Shown piece after piece: positions 43,864-48,088 of a DNA stretch of 48,088 bases. The notes below the pieces were generated by a model. It did no database searches. It had not been told where the DNA came from and saw only the letters and a list, made by a program, of their open reading frames with translations. Both the position numbers and the translations under genes were made by a program. Within the stretch, counting starts at the first letter, position 1. Every line of letters starts with the position of its first letter. Where the stretch lies: contig CAJTZN010000029.1 in the NCBI GenBank assembly GCA_910584065.1, forward strand, positions 1-48,088. The letters are read 5' to 3'. Source of the DNA: an uncultured Eubacterium sp. Its GTDB lineage: Bacteria > Bacillota > Clostridia > Lachnospirales > Lachnospiraceae.

Positions 43864-45120
43864 TCAAAAAAGTACTATCTCCCGAGGAAACGCTTCCTTT
43901 CTCATGATCCCCCACATCTTATCAATATACGCAAGCGTATAGAAATTTTCATAATAGTGATAATAATACGCGCCTTTCATCGTCAAACGGTAGACGCCAT
44001 CCTCCTCCGTGACGAAGCCCAGCAATTTTGCAATCTTCAATTCAGCCCCGTACACCTTTTCCAACGAAACGCCAAAGAATTTCTCAAAATCCCTGGCACT
44101 TACTTTTGTACCGTAAGCCGTCCAAAAAAGATAATAAACCATTCGCTGGCGCGCCGAAAAACGAAGTGTCAACGAAGTCGGCAGCCTTCCTTCATTAACC
44201 CTTGTGCAGTAATCCTCCACGGAAAAGGTATTGATCTTAAACTGCTCGTTCAAAAGAGTGGTAGCCGAGCACCCAAAACCCAAAAAATTATCTCTGGTCA
44301 TTGAAGAATATTTTGCCTGTCTGTCCTTTGAAAATGTCCAAATCGAACTTCGGGTATATCCTTTGTCTGTGCAGTATTTCGTGATATCATCCAAAAGAGC
44401 CCGCTTTTCCCTGTCCGGCATCGCCACTACCGCGCTCGATGTGAAAGTAAAATTAATAACCGGGTAAATTGCCACATGGTTGGCGCCATTCTCAAACGCT
44501 GTGTCAACATCCGCTTTCAGATCATCAAACGTCTGTGCCGGCAGCGCGAAAATAAAATCCATAGATACCGTTTCAAATGAAATTTCAGACAGCGCCTTCT
44601 TTAACGCGGAAACATCAACATCCGCCCGGCCGAGAATATGCTGAAACTTTTTGTGAAAGGACTGGATCCCGATACTGATCTTCGTCACCCCGGCCGCTTT
44701 CAGCGTTTGCAAAACATCGGGTTTGACATCGTCCGGATGCAGCTCGACTCCGATGCCCTCGGTAATGATAAAATGTTCTTCGACCGCGTCAATGATTTCT
44801 TTGAGTCGATCGGCAGCAAGCGCCGGCGTGCCGCCGCCAAAATACAAGCTTGTCGTCGTTTTTCTGCCGCTGTGCTGCTCCCCGACTAGATGAATTTCCC
44901 GGAGCAGCGCATCCACATACCGATCACATGACTTTTCAGAGTATAAAAGCTTACAATACGGGCAGAAGCTGCAAATACTTTTACAAAACGGAATATGCAC
45001 GTACAGTCCCAAATGGTCACAGTCCGAGAATGGAAGCTGCTGGTCGTATTCATTTTTAAATACAAATGGTTTCGCAGAACGGGTGAGCAACATTCTCGTC
45101 AAACTTGTTATAATACTCAT
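43864..45120 (-). CDS. HemN/HemW-like radical SAM protein
   Basis: A 418-residue protein. The cluster motif is in YVHIPFCKSICSFCPYC, with Cys 46, 50 and 53 as CX3CX2C and the extra Cys 56 usual in the HemN group. The glycine-rich LYFGGGTPA, GVELHPDD and SIGIQSF are standard coproporphyrinogen-oxidase-family motifs. The C-terminal domain fits this group. Members include heme chaperones, heme-degrading enzymes and unassigned methyltransferases, so oxidase activity should not be assumed. It begins seven bases after the other radical SAM gene, forming an operon. Its N-terminus (ITSLTRMLLTRSAKPFVF) is longer than usual. Confidence 0.9.
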   Translation of the reverse strand: MSIITSLTRMLLTRSAKPFVFKNEYDQQLPFSDCDHLGLYVHIPFCKSICSFCPYCKLLYSEKSCDRYVDALLREIHLVGEQHSGRKTTTSLYFGGGTPALAADRLKEIIDAVEEHFIITEGIGVELHPDDVKPDVLQTLKAAGVTKISIGIQSFHKKFQHILGRADVDVSALKKALSEISFETVSMDFIFALPAQTFDDLKADVDTAFENGANHVAIYPVINFTFTSSAVVAMPDREKRALLDDITKYCTDKGYTRSSIWTFSKDRQAKYSSMTRDNFLGFGCSATTLLNEQFKINTFSVEDYCTRVNEGRLPTSLTLRFSARQRMVYYLFWTAYGTKVSARDFEKFFGVSLEKVYGAELKIAKLLGFVTEEDGVYRLTMKGAYYYHYYENFYTLAYIDKMWGIMRKEAFPREIVLF

Positions 45121-45127
45121 ATCTCTC

Positions 45128-46030
45128 CTAAATATATTTCAAATAGGTCTTTAGCATCTCAAAAATGATTCTGATATTTCCCCGAAATAAAAGGGTGTAT
45201 TCCGCAACAAAGAAATAGCCGCACTCGTTGCAAAGCCCCGGCACACTAATACAGCGTCCACACACCGAAACCGTTCCATTTTCCACGACAACGCACTGGT
45301 GGCACGGCGTGGGAAAACTATTGTCGATCAGATACGGAAAGGCGCTTTTCAGATTAAATACGGGGGCGCCCTCCCTCATCATCTCCGTGATGGTTTCACA
45401 GCACTTCATTTTCTCTTCTTTAGAGAGCGCCAGCTCCCTTGTATCCGGATACGGCGTGTGGAAATTAAAAGATACCGCCCGTACGTTTTTGGTATCGCGG
45501 GCCGCTATACACACATCACGGACAGCATCCTGATTGATCTGGTTGATCGCCATGTAAAAGCAAATGTTATCTGTCGCTGCGTTTTTCACATTTTCCATGA
45601 TCGTATCATATGTATCACCGCGTATTGTGTTGTGGCGTTCGCGGTCGCCATCCAGACTGAGCAAGATCAGATCCGCCTCCGGTAAGTGAAGCGGGAAGGT
45701 GCCGTTCGTGACGACATTCACAATGAGAAACCCCATTTCTTTTGCTTCCACGACCAGGTCCCGCAGGGTGCGCTCTCCGTCCCGCCACAGGAAGGTCTCG
45801 CCCCCGCAGAAGAACAAGATGCGTACTCCCCTATCATAGAGAAGCTGCATCTCATTCCGGATCTGTTGGTAGGGATGGATCACCGCCGTGATGTTATTAA
45901 CGGAACAATGCCTGCATTTCAGGTTGCACTGGTCGGTGACGATCACTGTGCCGAGAATCGGGGTTCGTTTTTTTAATAGTATCGTTTTTATACCAAATGC
46001 AGCAAACTGTATAAAAGTAGAAATTTTCAT
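45128..46030 (-). CDS. Radical SAM protein with Cys-rich C-terminus
   Basis: A 300-residue protein from ATG 46030, with GAGGG upstream. The N-terminal 20 residues form an amphipathic or membrane-associated helix (FIQFAAFGIKTILLKK). The cluster motif is CNLKCRHC (Cys 35, 39 and 42), followed by GGETFL near residue 80 and LDGDRERHN. Near the end CHQC, CGRC and CNEC make a SPASM/twitch-like cluster region. Such enzymes often modify peptides or guide maturation, but I find no precursor peptide directly upstream. It is co-transcribed with the HemN-like gene. Confidence 0.88.
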   Translation of the reverse strand: MKISTFIQFAAFGIKTILLKKRTPILGTVIVTDQCNLKCRHCSVNNITAVIHPYQQIRNEMQLLYDRGVRILFFCGGETFLWRDGERTLRDLVVEAKEMGFLIVNVVTNGTFPLHLPEADLILLSLDGDRERHNTIRGDTYDTIMENVKNAATDNICFYMAINQINQDAVRDVCIAARDTKNVRAVSFNFHTPYPDTRELALSKEEKMKCCETITEMMREGAPVFNLKSAFPYLIDNSFPTPCHQCVVVENGTVSVCGRCISVPGLCNECGYFFVAEYTLLFRGNIRIIFEMLKTYLKYI

Positions 46031-46089
46031 AGTATCCCTCATTCCCATTCCATCCCTCGTTCCGGGAAGCCGACATAAGTACGTATTCT

Positions 46090-46431
46090 TTAACCGATCA
46101 GCACCTCTTTCCCCCGGAAGGCAAATCCATACCTGCGGATCTTTCCCGCCTCCACTCCCTGTGCCAAAAGCGCCTGCTTGTACTTTTTTTCCTCAATCTG
46201 CTTTAACGCCGCCTGCACGGTGTCCTCCAGCGACGCCTCCCCATCCGGGTCATACACCTTAAATTCCAGGATGATGCCGTCGTCCCCCGGCTGTTTCGGG
46301 CACAGCATCACATCGTACCGCCCAAGCGAGCTTGCTCGCTTTATCTGCATCTCCCTGTTCGGTGAAGCCGAAACATGACGCGAAACCAGTTCGCCGAAAT
46401 CCTGTTCGCCGATCGATACTGTTCTTGCCAT
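46090..46431 (-). CDS. PD-(D/E)XK nuclease domain, internally deleted AAA/DUF1703-type protein
   Basis: A 113-residue protein; GGAGGTG precedes the ATG. The first 12 residues (MARTVSIGEQDF) look like the start of large AAA-ATPase/PDDEXK_9 proteins. From about residue 20 it matches their C-terminal end: GRYDVMLCPK with the catalytic Asp, ILEFKV with Glu-X-Lys, and the closing RRYGFAFRGKEVLIG. The whole ATPase part, about 400 residues in full-length relatives, is missing, with the frame kept. It may be a deletion remnant or a free-standing nuclease. It precedes the radical SAM operon in the same direction. Confidence 0.75.
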   Translation of the reverse strand: MARTVSIGEQDFGELVSRHVSASPNREMQIKRASSLGRYDVMLCPKQPGDDGIILEFKVYDPDGEASLEDTVQAALKQIEEKKYKQALLAQGVEAGKIRRYGFAFRGKEVLIG

Positions 46432-46489
46432 AGCCGCACCTCCGTATCCCGTTATACTATTTGTCCTTTAACTTATTACCGATTATACA

Positions 46490-46591
46490 CTACAGCACCC
46501 CTAACCACAACTGATAATTTTGTTTCCCAATTCTCAAAGTAATTACCTCTCCCCATGTTGAAGAAATACCTTTTTTAGTTGTAAAATCCAT
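46490..46591 (-). CDS. Doubtful 33-codon ORF after the immunity-like gene
   Basis: From ATG 46591 to TAG, in the same frame as the preceding gene but after two stops (46628 and 46595). It reads like a strand-rich protein end (STWGEVITLRIGKQNYQLW). There is no ribosome site. It may be the decayed former C-terminus of the gene at 46628-46996, or chance. Nothing else is visible between 46432 and 46627. Confidence 0.2.
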   Translation of the reverse strand: MDFTTKKGISSTWGEVITLRIGKQNYQLWLGVL

Positions 46592-46627
46592 ACTCTAATA
46601 AATGTTCCCGAACCCAAAAGCCAAGAT

Positions 46628-46996
46628 TTATTTACATATTTCATAGGACTTTGCAAGTACCCACCCCGACATACCATACGAGGAATTTATTTTTATATAT
46701 TTATACTCATTAGTACTCAAAAAGTTGATTAATTCTTCCTCCGTCTGATAAGCAACCGGCCAACAATATCCTTTCATTTTTATCAATTTGTCTTTATTAT
46801 CTTTAACAAAATTACAAATTTCACATTCCTGAACATCAAAAATTATATTATACTCAATAATACATTCGAAACAATGTGTTAAAACTTCTGAGAAACAGAT
46901 TCTGTTCTGTTTCTTTTCCTTATTATTGTATGTTAGAATAACCATATCTTTTTCCTTCAAATCCACACTATATCCAATAATATAATCATCATGCAT
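46628..46996 (-). CDS. Small protein, immunity-like, unknown function
   Basis: A 122-residue protein from ATG 46996, preceded by AGGAGGTGA at four bases, an excellent site; the longer open frame upstream is not needed. It contains a Cys-rich middle (HCFECIIEYN, CEICNF) and an end with SYGMSGWVLAK. Base composition is clearly more AT-rich than the core genes, suggesting transfer. Small AT-rich soluble proteins in pairs, next to fragments of mobile or nuclease genes, are often orphan immunity proteins of polymorphic toxin systems. That is inference, and no toxin is present in the window. Confidence 0.6.
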   Translation of the reverse strand: MHDDYIIGYSVDLKEKDMVILTYNNKEKKQNRICFSEVLTHCFECIIEYNIIFDVQECEICNFVKDNKDKLIKMKGYCWPVAYQTEEELINFLSTNEYKYIKINSSYGMSGWVLAKSYEICK

Positions 46997-47076
46997 CCTT
47001 TCACCTCCTACAATCTTGTCCTGGTGCTTTCTTGCTCCAATCCCATATGTGAATATGCGGGAATTCATGCATTCCA

Positions 47077-47601
47077 TTATAGCAACTTAAAAACTTCACA
47101 CTTCAACTGATTTTTATTCAATTTTTCTATGTTTAAAAAGGCAAAACTTAATATTTCCATAACTTTTTGAAATGCCGCATAACTTGACCCCACTTCATCA
47201 AATGCACCGCCGATTATTTCTATCGTACCACGCGGAAGGTTTCCATTACTGAGATCAAAAAAATCTTCTATAGCATCCACAAACTCTTTATTTAACCCAA
47301 CATGCACAGATTTATTAAAAGGTATTACCTTTGATCTATAAGTCACTCTTTCTTTCCCAAACCTAATAAATATATCTGTTTTTGATGATGGTTTTGGGGT
47401 ATACTTCATACATACCATTGCATAATTATTAGCGTGATGTGGATTCAATCTTGCTTCAATACAAATGGTACCAGCGTACCAATCAACATCACACGCATTC
47501 GAACCCAGATGCAGCACTTTCTGACCCACACAATGAAATGGCTCTTCATCCTTCCAAATACATACTTTTTTTGTCTCTTTTTCATTTTCGAACAAAAACA
47601 T
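47077..47601 (-). CDS. Small protein, immunity-like, unknown function
   Basis: A 174-residue soluble protein; GAGG lies nine bases before ATG 47601. It has no signal or membrane segment. The middle is beta-rich (TDIFIRFGKERVTYRS) and the end helical (AFQKVMEILSFAFLNIEKL). AT-rich codons set it apart from the chromosome core, as with the gene that follows 80 bases later. I recognise no family. Together with that gene it may be a remnant of a toxin-immunity island whose toxin part has been lost. Confidence 0.6.
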   Translation of the reverse strand: MFLFENEKETKKVCIWKDEEPFHCVGQKVLHLGSNACDVDWYAGTICIEARLNPHHANNYAMVCMKYTPKPSSKTDIFIRFGKERVTYRSKVIPFNKSVHVGLNKEFVDAIEDFFDLSNGNLPRGTIEIIGGAFDEVGSSYAAFQKVMEILSFAFLNIEKLNKNQLKCEVFKLL

Positions 47602-47614
47602 ACCTAATTCCTCT

Positions 47615-47749
47615 CTACCCCCTAATATTCTTTCGCAGCTTCATGAGCATTTTTATGCTTTCCTCCACTTCCCCCATCGCTAGTCCCGCCAGAACCGCTA
47701 CCTGTTCCGCCATCACCGCATTCTCCACCGACATTTGCACCAGCTTCAC
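47615..47749 (-). CDS. Possible 44-codon helical ORF
   Basis: From GTG 47749, with AAAGGA seven bases earlier, to TAG. Nearly every third codon base is G or C, as in true genes of this genome. The product is Val/Ala/Met-rich and helical (VENAVMAEQVAVLAGLAMGE), ending in a basic KLRKNIRG. The frame stays open upstream to 47809, so this may be the surviving end of a longer gene. A second minus frame across the same DNA encodes a Gly-rich end and stops at 47622. Only one of the two can be expected to be real. Confidence 0.35.
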   Translation of the reverse strand: MKLVQMSVENAVMAEQVAVLAGLAMGEVEESIKMLMKLRKNIRG

Positions 47750-47849
47750 CCCCGCTTCCTTTAAGAAAGAAAGTATCACAACTGAGATCAATAATGCAGA
47801 CTCTGCTTTTTATTGACTTTTATTAAAAAATGGTTGATTATCTCAAAAA

Positions 47850-47988
47850 AGCCTTGATTTACGGGCATACAAGCAGGATTTCAAGCTGAATTTACTACCA
47901 ATTTACTACTTTTGAGGGAAAGAGCCTTGATATGCCGCCCGGAACCCTGCAAGCCCAGCCACCAGCACACAGCATTGAGAAAGAATAA
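47850..47988. other. Probable edge of an integrated element
   Basis: The stretch holds AATTTACTAC twice (47889-47898 and 47900-47909) in GAATTTACTACCAATTTACT. Strings like this often stand at the end of tyrosine-integrase genes and attachment sites of gut conjugative elements; this is from general familiarity, not a search. After it base composition rises and a + strand frame (ending SIEKE, stop at 47986-47988) leads into the partial ORF at the window end. No integrase is visible. Confidence 0.3.
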
Positions 47989-48088
47989 ATGAAAACTGAA
48001 TACGACGCAAACGCGGCGTTTCTCTATCCCTACACGGGAGAACAGGAACGCCGCTTTTTTTATGCCCTCATGTTACGCAGTAGGGGCG
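47989..48088 (+). CDS. Partial short ORF at the right edge, possibly a leader
   Basis: From ATG 47989, open to the window end (MKTEYDANAAFLYPYTGEQE and on). The ATG immediately follows the stop of the preceding frame. The ribosome site is weak. A strong intrinsic terminator (48013-48061) falls inside this frame, so it may be an attenuator leader for a gene beyond the window, or not coding. No family is recognised. Confidence 0.3.
   Translation, partial: MKTEYDANAAFLYPYTGEQERRFFYALMLRSRG
48013..48061 (+). terminator. Strong GC-rich terminator, possible attenuator
   Basis: Stem GCGGCGTTTCT (48013-48023) with AGGAACGCCGC (48044-48054), eleven pairs including one G-U, then TTTTTTT. The + strand continues with ATGCCCTCATG. 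It lies inside the short partial ORF, the layout expected of a transcription attenuator before a regulated gene. Confidence 0.75.

Noticed and set aside
47622..47809. Gly-rich minus-strand frame ending AHEAAKEY just before the immunity-like gene, as a toxin C-terminus
   Set aside because: The overlapping frame has much stronger third-position GC bias, and no toxin domain precedes the Gly-rich part; kept only as a remark.
1..48088. CRISPR arrays, tRNA or rRNA genes, complete insertion sequences
   Set aside because: No regularly spaced repeats of CRISPR type, no cloverleaf or rRNA motifs, and no transposase with terminal inverted repeats were found on reading through both strands.

Overview
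The window looks like chromosome of a gut-type Clostridia, most likely Lachnospiraceae. The reasons are strong AGGAGG-type ribosome sites, sigma-A promoters with 17-bp spacers, a Clostridia-style rpoB-rpoC pair, many radical SAM enzymes, AgrC/LytTR-type signalling, a secreted GH95 fucosidase with a BspA-type repeat tail, and a Rpn-type nuclease. The family assignment is inference; there is no rRNA or tRNA to anchor it. I see no CRISPR array and no complete insertion sequence.

Region 1 (1-13.9 kb) is the most unusual part. An AgrC-like sensor kinase (11861-13138 +) and a LytTR response regulator (13248-13940 +) sit divergently from a long leftward operon. That operon begins with a chain of up to five very small ORFs (22-49 codons, 11047-11664). 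It continues with two tandem paralogous secreted proteins, two lipoproteins, an ABC ATPase with two permeases, a third lipoprotein, a 37-codon Cys-containing ORF, and a second ABC set: a 605-residue permease with a large outside domain, an ATPase and a short permease. Paired LytTR-type direct repeats with a 20-bp period lie before both the small-peptide operon and the regulator gene. The simplest reading is a self-regulated peptide-signalling circuit driving production of small peptides and exported proteins, with a dedicated ABC transport, sensing or immunity module. No AgrB processing enzyme is present. A decayed copy of the kinase gene start lies at the left edge.

Region 2 (14-24.3 kb) carries secreted proteins and a hydrolase: a GH95 alpha-L-fucosidase gene broken by an internal deletion and frameshift, a metallo-beta-lactamase-fold hydrolase, and a 1916-residue surface protein with FG-GAP-like repeats, fibronectin III and Big2-like domains.

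Region 3 (24.3-31.4 kb) has two tandem paralogous radical SAM proteins with a CX4CX2C motif, a HxlR regulator, a Rpn/PD-(D/E)XK nuclease, a ferredoxin-cupin operon divergent from a Crp/Fnr regulator over a perfect palindrome, and a MATE efflux pump.

Region 4 (31.4-43.8 kb) holds a PLD-helicase overlapping a methyltransferase gene, then rpoC and rpoB under their own promoter, then a membrane protein and a frameshifted small secreted-peptide gene ending in a strong terminator.

Region 5 (43.8-48.1 kb) holds two adjacent radical SAM enzymes, an internally deleted nuclease gene, two AT-rich genes that resemble orphan immunity proteins, and a probable mobile-element edge with a strong terminator at the right end.
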